Counted from the first letter of the stretch, positions 39,228-49,249 are shown. The stretch: 64,000 bases of DNA from an uncultured Prevotellaceae bacterium (GCA_900316445.1 ONCZ01000016.1:60045-124044), one strand, 5' to 3'. Made by a program: numbers and translations. Notes: a model not told the origin generated them from the sequence alone.

Positions 39228-41684
39228 ATGAGAAAAAAGCATTTATTACTCGTCCTGAGCCTGTTTGCTGCAACGAGCATCGCACAAAAGGGACTGTCCC
39301 CATTGTGCGATCAGGCACCGATGGTGCTGCAATATGACCATCCTGCCGATTACTTTGAAGAGTCGCTGCCTATCGGCAATGGCAAACTTGGAGCATTGGT
39401 CTATGGTGGCACAGACGACAATATCATCTATCTGAATGATATTACGTTTTGGACAGGCAAGCCTGTGGACAAGAATCTCGATAAGGATGCCCACAAGTGG
39501 ATTCCGAAAATCCGCGAGGCCCTCTTCAATGAGGACTATAAGCTCGCTGACTCATTGCAGCACTATGTGCAGGGACCGAATTCGCAGTATTTCCAGCCGC
39601 TGGGTACGTTGCATATCAAAGACCTGGGACTCGGAGCCGTCAGCGACTATCATCGTTCGCTGAGCCTCGACTCAGCTATTATTAAAGATAGGTATGTACG
39701 CAACGGAAAGACTGTCGAACGTGAGTATTTCGCCTCGAACCCTGATAAGCTCATCGCCATCCGTCTGCGTGGCGACATCAACTGTCGCATCGCCCTTACG
39801 GCACAGGTGCCCCATCAGGTGAAAGCTATTCCCACACAACTCACGATGACAGGTCACGCGACAGGCGACGCTCAGGAGAGTATCCATTTCTGTACGATGA
39901 TCAGCATCAAGACAGACGGCGAGACAACTGCCAGCGACTCCTCGCTGACCATCACCAACGCCAAGGAAGCTATCTTCTATATTGTCAATGAGACCAGCTT
40001 CAACGGCTTTGACAAGCATCCCGTCCGTGAGGCAGCTCCGTATCTTGAGAATGCCACTAATGACCTCTGGCATACGCAAAACTATGGCTACGATGAGTTC
40101 TACAGCCGCCACCTCGCTGACTATAAAGCCCTCTACGACCGCGTGAAGATCAGACTGTCAGAGAAATCTGAGTACTCTGAAAAATCTGAGTATTCAGAAA
40201 ATACCGACGCTCTGCTCAAGGCCTATACCGACAACGGTGGCCAGAGCCGCTACCTCGAAGAACTCTACTTCCAGTTCGGACGCTATCTGCTTATCTCCTG
40301 CTCCCGCACCCCAGGCGTACCAGCTAATCTGCAAGGCCTCTGGACACCCCATCTCTGGTCTCCTTGGCGAGGGAACTATACGGTGAACATCAACCTCGAA
40401 GAGAATTATTGGCCTGCTTTTGTGGCTAATATGGCAGAGATGGCTCAGCCACTCGACGGTTTCATCCACTCTCTCGCTGCCAACGGTGTCTATACGGCTA
40501 AGAACTACTACGGCATCGATGAAGGCTGGTGCTCAAGCCATAATTCAGACATCTGGGCGATGACGAACCCTGTAGGTGAGAAGAACGAGAATCCGATGTG
40601 GGCCAATTGGAATATGGGAGGTGCGTGGCTAGTGAACACCCTTTGGGAGCGCTATCTGTTCACGCAGGACAAGACCTATCTGCAGACGGTAGCCTATCCG
40701 CTGATGAAGGGTGCAGCCCGTTTCTGCCTGCGTTGGCTCATCGAGAATCCCAAACAGCCAGGAGAACTCATCACAGCCCCCAGTACCTCACCAGAGAATG
40801 AGTATAGGACGGACAAGGGCTATCACGGTGTCACCTGTTACGGAGGTACTGCCGATCTCGCCATCATCCGTGAACTTTTCATCAATACCATTGCCGCAGG
40901 GCGTATCTTAGGCGAGAAGAACAAAGATATGGAGCAGGCTCTCGCACGACTACACCCCTATACCATTGGACACTTGGGCGATCTGAATGAATGGTATTAT
41001 GATTGGGATGACTGGGATCCGAAGCATCGTCATCAGAGTCATCTGATAGGTCTCTATCCTGGCAATCATCTTGCTCAGACCCCCTCTGGCTCCCCCCGCT
41101 CGGCTTTGCCGCTTGCTACCGAAGGGACGCAAGAACTCAGGGGAGAAACAGATACTCTGCTAAAGGCCAGCGAGAGAACACTTGAGATCAAAGGCGACGA
41201 AACGACAGGCTGGAGTACGGGTTGGCGCATCAACCTCTGGGCACGACTGAAGAATGGGGAGAAAGCCCATCAGATATATCGGAAACTGTTGACGGCCGTT
41301 GCACCTGAGAAAAGCAGAATGCCCAACTACAGCAAGGGAGGAGGCACATACCCCAACCTTTTCGATGCCCATCCGCCTTTCCAGATCGATGGTAACTTCG
41401 GTGGTACGGCTGGTGTCTGCGAGATGCTGATGCAATCTTCAATGGTCAATGGTGAATGTTCAATAACATTGCTGCCGGCATTGCCTGAGGCATGGAAGGA
41501 TGGTAAGGTCAGTGGACTCTGTGCCCGTGGAGGCTATGAGGTATCGTTTGAATGGAAGGGAGGCTATGTGCGCGACTGTAGCATCAAGGCCCGCAGAAAC
41601 GGTACTGTCACCTTATTATATAATGGTCAGCAGAAGACGCTCAAGCTCAAGGCTGGTCAGACGATGCCAGTAAAAACTTGGTAA
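39228..41684 (+). CDS. GH95 alpha-L-fucosidase with repeat-encoded inserts
   Basis: Exported glycoside hydrolase of 818 residues. The start at 39228 (MRKKHLLLVLSLFAATSIAQ) gives a signal peptide; the longer frame precedes the -7 box. MVLQYDHPADYFEESLPIGNG (in parts), GALVYGGTDDNIIYLND and the GLWTPHLWSPWRGNY / NINLEENYWPA blocks are typical of GH95 enzymes, which remove fucose from glycans. Three segments look inserted: SEKSEYSEKSEYSE near 320, SGSPRSALPLATEGTQEL near 630 and SSMVNGECS near 745. Each is written by a repeat known elsewhere or internally repeated. No SusC/SusD genes are near, so it is not part of a visible polysaccharide locus. Its 3' end overlaps the converging DUF3109 gene by 38 bp. 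Confidence 0.88.
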   Translation: MRKKHLLLVLSLFAATSIAQKGLSPLCDQAPMVLQYDHPADYFEESLPIGNGKLGALVYGGTDDNIIYLNDITFWTGKPVDKNLDKDAHKWIPKIREALFNEDYKLADSLQHYVQGPNSQYFQPLGTLHIKDLGLGAVSDYHRSLSLDSAIIKDRYVRNGKTVEREYFASNPDKLIAIRLRGDINCRIALTAQVPHQVKAIPTQLTMTGHATGDAQESIHFCTMISIKTDGETTASDSSLTITNAKEAIFYIVNETSFNGFDKHPVREAAPYLENATNDLWHTQNYGYDEFYSRHLADYKALYDRVKIRLSEKSEYSEKSEYSENTDALLKAYTDNGGQSRYLEELYFQFGRYLLISCSRTPGVPANLQGLWTPHLWSPWRGNYTVNINLEENYWPAFVANMAEMAQPLDGFIHSLAANGVYTAKNYYGIDEGWCSSHNSDIWAMTNPVGEKNENPMWANWNMGGAWLVNTLWERYLFTQDKTYLQTVAYPLMKGAARFCLRWLIENPKQPGELITAPSTSPENEYRTDKGYHGVTCYGGTADLAIIRELFINTIAAGRILGEKNKDMEQALARLHPYTIGHLGDLNEWYYDWDDWDPKHRHQSHLIGLYPGNHLAQTPSGSPRSALPLATEGTQELRGETDTLLKASERTLEIKGDETTGWSTGWRINLWARLKNGEKAHQIYRKLLTAVAPEKSRMPNYSKGGGTYPNLFDAHPPFQIDGNFGGTAGVCEMLMQSSMVNGECSITLLPALPEAWKDGKVSGLCARGGYEVSFEWKGGYVRDCSIKARRNGTVTLLYNGQQKTLKLKAGQTMPVKTW

Positions 41685-42282
41685 CCTCCAACAACTCCTG
41701 ATACCAATCCTCCCCAAAACGGCGAATCAATGGTTCGCGGAGGAATTGGTATAAAGGAATGTTCTCCTGTCGTCCTTTGGCAACAGCCATCTTGCAGACC
41801 TCCCAACGGTTATAGTTCAGTCCTATGAGGTCGTTGCCTAAGCGTTTCTCACGGATGGGATACAACGCACAACTGACGGGCTTGCAGAAGCGTGTCTTCC
41901 CAGTTCTGAAAGCCTTTTCCAAAGTGCAGAGGCAACAGTCGTGGATAGGCTGATGGGTATCGAAATCCTCGATATCATTATAATAGGTAAACACGCAATC
42001 CTTTCCACGGACGATGCTCGTCACTAAATCACCCTCTTTATCGGTATAGGCCACGCCCTGCTTGTCGATGACAGCCTGAGCTGATGCAGAGAGGTCGCCC
42101 CACACTTCATCCAGGCAGTCTTCTATCTCGGCTATCTCTTCGAGCGTCACAGGTGCCCCAGCGTCACCCTCGACACAACATTGTCCCTTGCAGGCACTGA
42201 GGTCACAGCAGAACTTCTCCGTCAGAATGTCTGACGAGAGCAGCACGTCGCCTACTTGAATGATGGGAGGGATATCTACCAT
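41647..42282 (-). CDS. DUF3109 family cysteine-rich protein
   Basis: 211 residues. The conserved cysteines appear in KFCCDLSACKGQCCVEGDAG, HDCCLCTLEKAF and RFCKPVSCALYP, a pattern of the DUF3109/YkgJ-like group thought to bind a metal or cluster. LIGLNYNRWEVCKMA is the conserved C-terminal block. Function unknown. It overlaps ung by 7 bp at its 5' end, so the two are co-transcribed. Confidence 0.85.
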   Translation of the reverse strand: MVDIPPIIQVGDVLLSSDILTEKFCCDLSACKGQCCVEGDAGAPVTLEEIAEIEDCLDEVWGDLSASAQAVIDKQGVAYTDKEGDLVTSIVRGKDCVFTYYNDIEDFDTHQPIHDCCLCTLEKAFRTGKTRFCKPVSCALYPIREKRLGNDLIGLNYNRWEVCKMAVAKGRQENIPLYQFLREPLIRRFGEDWYQELLEVTKFLLASSDQP

Positions 42283-42941
42283 ACGATTGGGGTTAGGCCA
42301 TTCTGTTCAAGATAGGCGTTGCATCGGGAGAACTGATGCTGGCCGAACCAGCCACCACGATTCGCGCTGAGAGGAGAGGGGTGGACACTTTCGAGCACAA
42401 GGTTCTTCTGTTTGTCAATCATATAAGCCTTCGAACGGGCATAGCCGCCCCAGAGCATATAGACGAGGTGCTCACGTTGTGTGGCGAGGGCCTGAATAGC
42501 AGCATCCGTAAACTTCTGCCAGCCCAGCGCTGAGTGGCTGTTTGCCTGATGCGCCCTCACCGTCAGCGAGGCATTCAGCAACAGAACTCCTTGTTCTGCC
42601 CAGCGTGTCAGATTGCCTGAGGTAGGGATGGGTGTGCCGAGGTCTGCCTGAATCTCTTTGAAGATATTCTGCAACGAAGGGGGAAACATCACCCCGTCCT
42701 GTACGGAGAAACTCAGTCCGTGAGCCTGTCCTGGCTCGTGATAAGGATCCTGTCCGATGATCACCACCTTCACTTGGTCGAAAGGACAGAGATTGAAGGC
42801 ATTGAAGATCAGCTTACCAGGAGGATAGCACGTCGTCTGCATATACTCCTGTCGCACGGCCTGTGTCAGCTGTGTGAAATAGGGCTTCTCAAACTCCTGT
42901 CCGAGATGCGCCTTCCACGTGGGTTCGATCTGTACATTCAT
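42276..42941 (-). CDS. ung: Uracil-DNA glycosylase
   Basis: 221-residue family 1 enzyme that removes uracil from DNA. The water-activating motif GQDPYHEPGQAHGLSFSV is near residue 64 and the minor-groove loop HPSPLSANRGGWFG near 188. Full length. Upstream lies a weak -7-like TAACTTCG (42971-42964). First gene of ung-DUF3109. Confidence 0.95.
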   Translation of the reverse strand: MNVQIEPTWKAHLGQEFEKPYFTQLTQAVRQEYMQTTCYPPGKLIFNAFNLCPFDQVKVVIIGQDPYHEPGQAHGLSFSVQDGVMFPPSLQNIFKEIQADLGTPIPTSGNLTRWAEQGVLLLNASLTVRAHQANSHSALGWQKFTDAAIQALATQREHLVYMLWGGYARSKAYMIDKQKNLVLESVHPSPLSANRGGWFGQHQFSRCNAYLEQNGLTPIVW

Positions 42942-43085
42942 AAAAACACGATTTTGGCTGCGAAGTTAATCATTTTCTCCCGAATAATGCAACATTTTCC
43001 GAGAAAAGTCATTCCTGCAGCCAAAATAGGGACCCGAAGCTGTCACAGCGTCGAGTCCCCTGCAAACTTCAAACAACCAAAAAAA

Positions 43086-43125
43086 TGGTGTCTGGCATAG
43101 TCTGGTGATGAGGGCACCAGACTAT
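43086..43125 (-). terminator. Terminator after glnN
   Basis: ATAGTCTGGTG (43097-43107) pairs with CACCAGACTAT (43115-43125), 11 bp with a 7-nt loop. On the minus strand it is followed within about 12 nt by a run of seven T. Lies directly after the glnN stop. Confidence 0.7.
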
Positions 43126-43128
43126 CTC

Positions 43129-45345
43129 TTATCGGATGAACAACAGTTCACGATACTTCGGCAGTGGCCAGAGTGAGTCATCGACGATGAGCTCCAGCTT
43201 GTCGATCTCATAGCGGATAGTGTCGAGTTTCGGCTCCACCTTGTCGTGATAGGCGATGGCTTTCTCGTGCTCGTCCTCAATCTTATTGGCAAGCTTGCGG
43301 GCGTTGACAAGTTCCTCGACCCCCTTCTCGATGGCAGAGGTGCGCTCGGCAATCTCTTCGATGATCTTGAGGTTGCGGGCATTGAGCTTCTCGGCCTTGT
43401 CGACGGGGAAGACAGTAGAGACACTGTCCACATTCTTCAACAGGGCACTCTGATAACGGGTGGCCACAGGGATGATATGGTTCATCGAGAGGTCGCCAAG
43501 TACACGGGCCTCAATCTGAATCTTCTTCGTATAGGTCTCCCATTTCACCTCGTTGCGGGCCTCGAGCTCCTTCTTCGTCATCACACCCAGGCTCTCGAAC
43601 ATCTCGATGCTCTCAGGATCGAGGTAACGCTCGAAGATCTTCGGGCAGGACTTCTCGACATCGAGTCCGCGCTTGGCAGCCTCCTGTACCCACTCGTCTG
43701 AATAACCGTTGCCATCGAAGCGGATGGGCTTACAGGTCTTGATATCCTCACGCAGCACATCGATGATGGCGTGGAAGGTAGCGCTGTGGCTGGTGCCTGC
43801 GAGTTTCTTCTCGAACTCAGGAATCTTGGCATCCACTCGCTTCTTAAAGCTTACAAGAGCCTCGGCGACGGCACTGTTGAGGGCGATCATGGCACTGGCG
43901 CAGTTGGCCTCAGAACCCACGGCACGGAACTCAAAGCGGTTGCCCGTGAAGGCGAAGGGTGAGGTACGGTTACGGTCTGTGTTGTCGATGAACAGTTCAG
44001 GAATCTCCGGGATATCCATCTTCAGGCCTTGTTTGCCAGCCATAGCGAGCACATCATCTACGTCGGCCTTCTCAATATGGTCGAGCAACTCACTGACCTG
44101 CTTGCCGAGGAACGACGATACGATGGCAGGAGGAGCCTCGTTGGCGCCCAGACGATGAGCATTGGTGGCACTCATAATAGAGGCCTTCAACAGTCCGTTG
44201 TGCTTATAGACACCCATCAGCGTCTCTACGATAAACGTGGCAAAGCGCAGGTTCTGCTCAGCGGTCTTGCCAGGGGCGTGCAACAGGATACCGTTGTCTG
44301 TGGAGAGCGACCAGTTGTTATGCTTACCGCTACCGTTGATGCCTGCAAAAGGCTTTTCGTGGAGCAGCACGCGGAAGCCGTGCTTACGGGCCACCTTCTT
44401 CATCACCGACATCAGCAGCATATTGTGATCTACTGCGAGGTTAGTCTCCTCGAAGATCGGGGCCAACTCAAACTGGTTGGGAGCCACCTCGTTGTGACGG
44501 GTCTTACAGGGGATGCCGAGTGCGAGTGCTTCGAACTCCAGATCCTTCATAAAGGCCTGTACGCGCTCAGGGATGGCACCAAAATAGTGGTCGTCCATCT
44601 GCTGGTTCTTGGCAGAGTCGTGTCCCATCAGGGTACGACCTGTCAGCAGGAGGTCAGGACGGGCGGCATAGAGGCCTTCATCTACAAGGAAGTACTCCTG
44701 TTCCCAGCCGAGGTTAGAAGTGACCTTCTTCACAGCGGGATCAAAATAATGACAGACATCTACGGCAGCTACATTCACAGCGTGCAAAGCACGAAGCAAC
44801 GGTGCCTTGTAGTCGAGAGCCTCACCACTGTATGAGATGAAGACGGTAGGGATACACAGTGTGTCATCAATGATGAACACAGGCGATGTGGGATCCCAAG
44901 CAGAGTAACCACGGGCCTCGAAGGTCGAGCGGATACCACCGGAGGGGAACGATGAGGCGTCGGGCTCCTGCTGTACGAGCAACTTGCCAGTGAACTCCTC
45001 AACCATACCGCCCTTGCCGTCGTGCTCGATGAACGAGTCGTGCTTTTCGGCAGTACCTTCGGTGAGGGGCTGGAACCAGTGTGTATAGTGCGTCACGCCA
45101 TTCTCCGTGGCCCACTGTTTCATACCTTCTGCCACAGCGTCGGCGATCTCACGGTCGAGACGGGCACCGTTGTCCATCACGTCGATCATCTTCTCGTACA
45201 CGTCCTTTGGCAGGTACTTGTACATTTTCTCACGGTTGAAGACCTTCTTGCCAAAATACTTTGCGGGTCTTTCACTTGGTGTTTTTACGTCGAGTGGCTT
45301 CTTCTTGAATGCCTCGCCGACAACCTGAAATCTTAATGCTTCCAT
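43129..45345 (-). CDS. glnN: Type III glutamine synthetase
   Basis: 738 residues, the usual size of the GSIII class that is dominant in Bacteroidales. It makes glutamine from glutamate, ammonia and ATP. ERPAKYFGKKVFNREKM at the start, GGIRSTFEARGYSAWD, the active-site GINGSGKHNNWSLST and TRHNEVAPNQFELAPIFEE are the class signature. C-terminal helices form the GSIII-specific tail. It starts 12 bp after dapL on the same strand and shares the dapF promoter. Confidence 0.95.
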   Translation of the reverse strand: MEALRFQVVGEAFKKKPLDVKTPSERPAKYFGKKVFNREKMYKYLPKDVYEKMIDVMDNGARLDREIADAVAEGMKQWATENGVTHYTHWFQPLTEGTAEKHDSFIEHDGKGGMVEEFTGKLLVQQEPDASSFPSGGIRSTFEARGYSAWDPTSPVFIIDDTLCIPTVFISYSGEALDYKAPLLRALHAVNVAAVDVCHYFDPAVKKVTSNLGWEQEYFLVDEGLYAARPDLLLTGRTLMGHDSAKNQQMDDHYFGAIPERVQAFMKDLEFEALALGIPCKTRHNEVAPNQFELAPIFEETNLAVDHNMLLMSVMKKVARKHGFRVLLHEKPFAGINGSGKHNNWSLSTDNGILLHAPGKTAEQNLRFATFIVETLMGVYKHNGLLKASIMSATNAHRLGANEAPPAIVSSFLGKQVSELLDHIEKADVDDVLAMAGKQGLKMDIPEIPELFIDNTDRNRTSPFAFTGNRFEFRAVGSEANCASAMIALNSAVAEALVSFKKRVDAKIPEFEKKLAGTSHSATFHAIIDVLREDIKTCKPIRFDGNGYSDEWVQEAAKRGLDVEKSCPKIFERYLDPESIEMFESLGVMTKKELEARNEVKWETYTKKIQIEARVLGDLSMNHIIPVATRYQSALLKNVDSVSTVFPVDKAEKLNARNLKIIEEIAERTSAIEKGVEELVNARKLANKIEDEHEKAIAYHDKVEPKLDTIRYEIDKLELIVDDSLWPLPKYRELLFIR

Positions 45346-45357
45346 ACTTAAAATGAT

Positions 45358-46596
45358 TTAATGTGAATTTGTCCAGTTTTCTATTCTCGTTAATGCTTCT
45401 TTCGTTGTTTCGTGACTACCGAAGGCGGTGAAGCGCACGTAACCCTCGCCCGAGGGACCGAAGCCGACACCTGGGGTGCAGACCACATTGGCGCCATAGA
45501 GCAGTTCCTCGAAGAACTGCCACGACGAAGTGCCGTCTGGCGTCTTCATCCAGACATAGGGTGCGTTCTCACCACCATAGACCTCGTAACCCAGACGGCG
45601 CAGGGTGTCGAGCATCAGACGGGCGTTGGCCATATAGTAGTCGATGGTGGCCTGTATCTGTTCCTTGCCCTCGGGGGTGTAGATCGCCTCTGCAGCACGT
45701 TGGCTGATATAGCTGGCACCATTGAACTTCGTACATTGGCGACGGTTCCACAGTTGATGCACAGAGTGACGTTCGCCCTCGAAATCGGCCACCGTCACAT
45801 CCTTGGGAACGATGGTATAGCCACAGCGTACACCTGTAAAGCCTGCCGTCTTCGAGTACGAATGGAACTCGATGGCGCATTTGCGGGCACCACGTATCTC
45901 ATAGATGCTGCGGGGGATCTCCGGATCGCGGATGTAAGCCTGATAGGCAGCATCGTAGAGGATGAGGGCATCGTTCTTCAAGGCGTAGTTCACCCACTTG
46001 CGCAGTTCCTGCTTCGTGATGACCGTACCCGTGGGGTTGTTGGGATAACACAGGTAGATCACATCCATATGACGATCCTTGGGAATCTCAGGCACAAAGC
46101 CGTTCTCTGCTATGATGGGCATATAGACCACATTCGTCCAGCGTCCGTCCTCAAAAGTGCCGCAACGACCTATCATCACGTTCGAATCGATATACACGGG
46201 ATAGATAGGATCCGTCACGCCGATGAAGTTGTCCCAGTGCAGCAGTTCCTGGATGTTGCCGGTGTCTGACTTCGCGCCGTCGTTGATAAACACCTCATCG
46301 GGGTCGAGATGGATGCCACGCGGCAGGAAGTCGTTCTTGAGGATGGCCTCACGCAGGAAGGCGTAGCCCTGTTCCGGACCGTAGCCGTGGAACCCTTCGG
46401 CAGTAGCCATCTCGTCCGTTGCCTTATGCATGGCCTCGATGACAGCCGGACAAAGAGGCTGGGTCACGTCGCCGATGCCGAGGGAGATGACGTCTGCCTT
46501 GGGATGCATCACCTTGAAGGCATTCACCTTTTTGGCGATGTCAGCGAACAAATAGTTGTTCTGTAGGTTTAAAAAATGTACGTTTACTAATGCCAT
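45358..46596 (-). CDS. dapL: LL-diaminopimelate aminotransferase
   Basis: 412-residue PLP enzyme that turns tetrahydrodipicolinate into LL-diaminopimelate in one step. The start at 46596 (MALVNVHFLNLQNNYLF) fits the family; the longer frame runs back into dapF. YLCYPNNPTGTVIT, the PLP lysine in FHSYSKTAGFTGVRCGY, and FTAFGSHETTKEAL are conserved. Only 5 bp separate it from dapF, whose product uses its product next. Confidence 0.95.
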   Translation of the reverse strand: MALVNVHFLNLQNNYLFADIAKKVNAFKVMHPKADVISLGIGDVTQPLCPAVIEAMHKATDEMATAEGFHGYGPEQGYAFLREAILKNDFLPRGIHLDPDEVFINDGAKSDTGNIQELLHWDNFIGVTDPIYPVYIDSNVMIGRCGTFEDGRWTNVVYMPIIAENGFVPEIPKDRHMDVIYLCYPNNPTGTVITKQELRKWVNYALKNDALILYDAAYQAYIRDPEIPRSIYEIRGARKCAIEFHSYSKTAGFTGVRCGYTIVPKDVTVADFEGERHSVHQLWNRRQCTKFNGASYISQRAAEAIYTPEGKEQIQATIDYYMANARLMLDTLRRLGYEVYGGENAPYVWMKTPDGTSSWQFFEELLYGANVVCTPGVGFGPSGEGYVRFTAFGSHETTKEALTRIENWTNSH

Positions 46597-46601
46597 AATT
46601 C

Positions 46602-47426
46602 TTATGTTGTTTGAAGTTTTGCCAATTCTATTTCCCCGTCGAAGACGAAGGTGGCGGGACCAGTCATATAGACGTGATTGTCGCTCTCCCGCCACTCGAT
46701 GCTGAGTGTGCCGCCATCCATCACGATCTGCGACTTACGACCAGCCTTGCCTGTGAGGGCAGCAGCTACTGCTGTTGCGCAAGCGCCTGTTCCACAGGCC
46801 ATCGTGATACCACTACCGCGTTCCCAGACACGGGTGCGGATCGAGCCATCGGCCTCCACACGGGCGAATTCGATGTTGCAGCGTTGCGGGAAGGCTGGGT
46901 GATGCTCCAAGGCGTGACCGGTCTTATCCACCTGATCCACGTCGTCTGTAAAGATGACGAAATGGGGATTGCCCATCGATACGAATGTTCCTTGTCGTAA
47001 GCCACGAGAGGTCATATATTGCGATTCGTCCTCCAATGCAGGCTCACCCATATCCACCGTCACGCTCTCCACGACACCGTCAGCGATATGCAGACTCAGG
47101 ATCTTCACGCCAGAGAGCGTCAGCAGCCGTATCTCGGTCTTATCGGTCAATCCTCGTTCATAGAGATATTTCCCAATACACCTCGACGCATTGCCGCACA
47201 TCATCGCCTCTGAGCCGTCGGCATTATAGATATGCATCGTGTAGTCTGCCTCAGGCACGGGGGATGCACCTATCAGCACCAGTCCGTCGGAGCCGATACC
47301 CTTATGACGGTCGCTCCAGGCGATGGCTGCTGCCTGCGGATTGGCGATATTTTGCTCCATCGTATTGATATAGATGTAGTCGTTACCGCAACCGTGCATC
47401 TTCGTAAACCTGATTTTTTGTGTCAT
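46602..47426 (-). CDS. dapF: Diaminopimelate epimerase
   Basis: 274 residues from [20 protein letters not shown]. The two catalytic cysteines are in MMCGNASRC and MACGTGACA. It converts LL- to meso-diaminopimelate for peptidoglycan and lysine. The upstream part of the frame (to 47540) overlaps the promoter and is not used. Operon order dapF-dapL-glnN. Confidence 0.95.
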   Translation of the reverse strand: MTQKIRFTKMHGCGNDYIYINTMEQNIANPQAAAIAWSDRHKGIGSDGLVLIGASPVPEADYTMHIYNADGSEAMMCGNASRCIGKYLYERGLTDKTEIRLLTLSGVKILSLHIADGVVESVTVDMGEPALEDESQYMTSRGLRQGTFVSMGNPHFVIFTDDVDQVDKTGHALEHHPAFPQRCNIEFARVEADGSIRTRVWERGSGITMACGTGACATAVAAALTGKAGRKSQIVMDGGTLSIEWRESDNHVYMTGPATFVFDGEIELAKLQTT

Positions 47427-47476
47427 ATTGTTACGTTTATTTGAAGTTTGCTTTCTATTTGTTATCTTTTCGGGTG

Positions 47477-47507
47477 CAAAGGTAGACAAAAAGTCACATG
47501 CGACAAA
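47477..47507 (-). promoter_or_regulatory. Promoter of dapF-dapL-glnN
   Basis: Minus-strand TTTG (47507-47504), a 19-nt spacer and TACCTTTG (47484-47477), about 50 bp before dapF. Confidence 0.75.
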
Positions 47508-47771
47508 GAAATGCCTCCATTTTGTTTGTAAAAATTTCAATTAACTATCATTTTGTAAAGCCCAAACCCGCAATTAGTATCATTTTCCTTACATCTTGCA
47601 TATCCATCCCACACTTTTCTTACAAAGTGTCAGTTTGACACCAAGCCGTCCTCTGGTGTATGAAATTACTTCATCGCCAGATTCTACCTACATAGAAACC
47701 GCAAATCGGGATGTTCCAGCAAGTTGCTCGCCGAAGCATCCCGATAAATTTATACCTTTATATTATTATGA
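47508..47771. other. Intergenic region with one hairpin
   Basis: No gene seen. TCGGGATG (about 47706-47713) and CATCCCGA (about 47737-47744) can pair around a 23-nt loop. On the minus strand the hairpin lies just after the DUF4325 gene and may act as its terminator. The rest is AT-rich and unremarkable. Confidence 0.5.
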
Positions 47772-48116
47772 TTACATGGCTATCAAGAACTCCTCAAGGC
47801 TTTCCATGTCCTTGAATTCATACATCTTGGCATTGCCGACGCCGCGCTTGCGCTCTCGGCTGCGACCCTCGCGTACCTTTGTCATCATTGTCGACACGTC
47901 CTCGTTTTGATTGACGAGTGTGAAGGTTTTGTCGTTCATATCATCAATGATGTTGCACACCTCGTCTGCAAACGAACGCGACATAAAGCCGATGTCCTCG
48001 AAATCGAGTGTCACCTCGTCGGCCTTGTCATTGATGCACGCACGTAATTCGGAAGCCCTCGAGCGGGTATAGAGGTCTGCGCTGTAGATGTCTTGTAGTC
48101 TTATCGTCTGTTTCAT
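47772..48116 (-). CDS. DUF4325 / STAS-like protein
   Basis: 114 residues. VTLDFEDIGFMSRSFADEVCN, followed by FTLVNQNEDVSTMMTKV, is the STAS-like DUF4325 pattern, similar in shape to anti-sigma antagonists. The C-terminus is basic then acidic (RSRERKRGVG, EFKDMESLEEFL). It starts 12 bp after a gene for a histidine-kinase-like ATPase, and such pairs suggest partner switching by phosphorylation. No classical phosphoserine site can be assigned with confidence. Confidence 0.7.
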   Translation of the reverse strand: MKQTIRLQDIYSADLYTRSRASELRACINDKADEVTLDFEDIGFMSRSFADEVCNIIDDMNDKTFTLVNQNEDVSTMMTKVREGRSRERKRGVGNAKMYEFKDMESLEEFLIAM

Positions 48117-48128
48117 ATTGTTTCCTCC

Positions 48129-49049
48129 TTATTCTAAATAATCGATGTAATTAAAGTCCTTTGGCAATACGACAGGGATTCGCATGAGGATGACAGTGCC
48201 CTGCCAGCGGAAGATGTCCCTCAAGCCGATGTAGTCGTTAGCACCGTTTTCGTAACGGTGGAAGGCTCCGCCAGACAGCATGAAAAATCCACCCTTCATA
48301 CCCGTAACGAGCATCGCTTTTGAGGTTGAGATGCCGTATCCGCGGTTCTCTGCCTCTGGGCGGTTCTTGGTGGAGTACCCCTCGTTAGCCAGTTTTAAGG
48401 CCTCAGTCTCCGATCCGTCTATTTCTTTTTGATAGAGCCCAGCTCGCTTGAAACTACCCGCGATAGTGATGCCTGTATCGGCAATGCAGAGGTTGATAAC
48501 GCCCTCTTTTTCCAAATATTGCGAGAAAACATAGCCATTCGGACTCTGTGAATGTTCATAGATGTTGTCGAGCAGTTCGCTGATGAGATAACTCAGGGAC
48601 GAACTGCCGCTGCGTCCGATGTTAGCCTGCTTCATGATGACGGTCTTCATGATGGAGCCGAACGTATCCTTGTTGGAGTCGGTCATGGCGAAACTGCACA
48701 GCGGGAGATAGGTCTTGTCGGTGTACTTCTGCATCACGGCTTCCACGTCCTCTCGTTTCTCATTGCTAAAGTGGAGCATGCGGTCGAAGCAGATGCTGTT
48801 CAGGTATGACTGTATGCGCAGTGAGATGTTGATGCACTCTATGTCTTTGCCTGACGTGTTCTTATAAATAGCCAGCGGTGCCAGAAAGAAGGGATGTAGG
48901 AACGAGACATCCGCAAAGTCCCATAGCACAGCCTCGGCAGCCTCAGTCTCAGCTATCACCTTAATCATATAGTTGAAGCTGTAGCCGATGCGTACCTCTT
49001 CTGTCACGTTGGGAATCTTTACGATCTTCTTGTTCATCGGGGTGGGCAT
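48129..49049 (-). CDS. GHKL ATPase partner of the STAS-like protein
   Basis: 306 residues from MPTPMNKKIVKIP; the -7 box at 49067-49060 rules out the start at 49070. The N-terminal half resembles a STAS-like fold (EAVLWDFADVSFLHPFFLAPL). The C-terminal half has an N-box (SELLDNIYEHSQSP), a G1-like box (LCIADTGITIAGSF) and a G2-like box (NRGYGISTSKAML), so it binds ATP like anti-sigma kinases. Co-transcribed with DUF4325. A signalling role is inferred. Confidence 0.75.
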   Translation of the reverse strand: MPTPMNKKIVKIPNVTEEVRIGYSFNYMIKVIAETEAAEAVLWDFADVSFLHPFFLAPLAIYKNTSGKDIECINISLRIQSYLNSICFDRMLHFSNEKREDVEAVMQKYTDKTYLPLCSFAMTDSNKDTFGSIMKTVIMKQANIGRSGSSSLSYLISELLDNIYEHSQSPNGYVFSQYLEKEGVINLCIADTGITIAGSFKRAGLYQKEIDGSETEALKLANEGYSTKNRPEAENRGYGISTSKAMLVTGMKGGFFMLSGGAFHRYENGANDYIGLRDIFRWQGTVILMRIPVVLPKDFNYIDYLE

Positions 49050-49249
49050 TGTTCGGTTGCAAAGGTACAACTTTTTTCTGACTTCCTTTAGTTATTTGCA
49101 TAAAAAATGCAGAAACTGTCAGAGGATTTTAGTGAAAGTGGGGGCAAAGATAATGGAAAGATATAGATACACCAGATTTTTATCATAGATTTATCGCTTA
49201 TATACAGATTTCTTTGTACCTTTGCAGCAGTTCATTAAATAAATAGCTG

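Noticed and set aside
43709-44835. Long antisense ORFs across glnN
   Set aside because: Shadow frames caused by codon bias in a highly expressed gene.
45412-46269. 285-codon plus-strand ORF opposite dapL
   Set aside because: Antisense of a complete enzyme; no independent signals.
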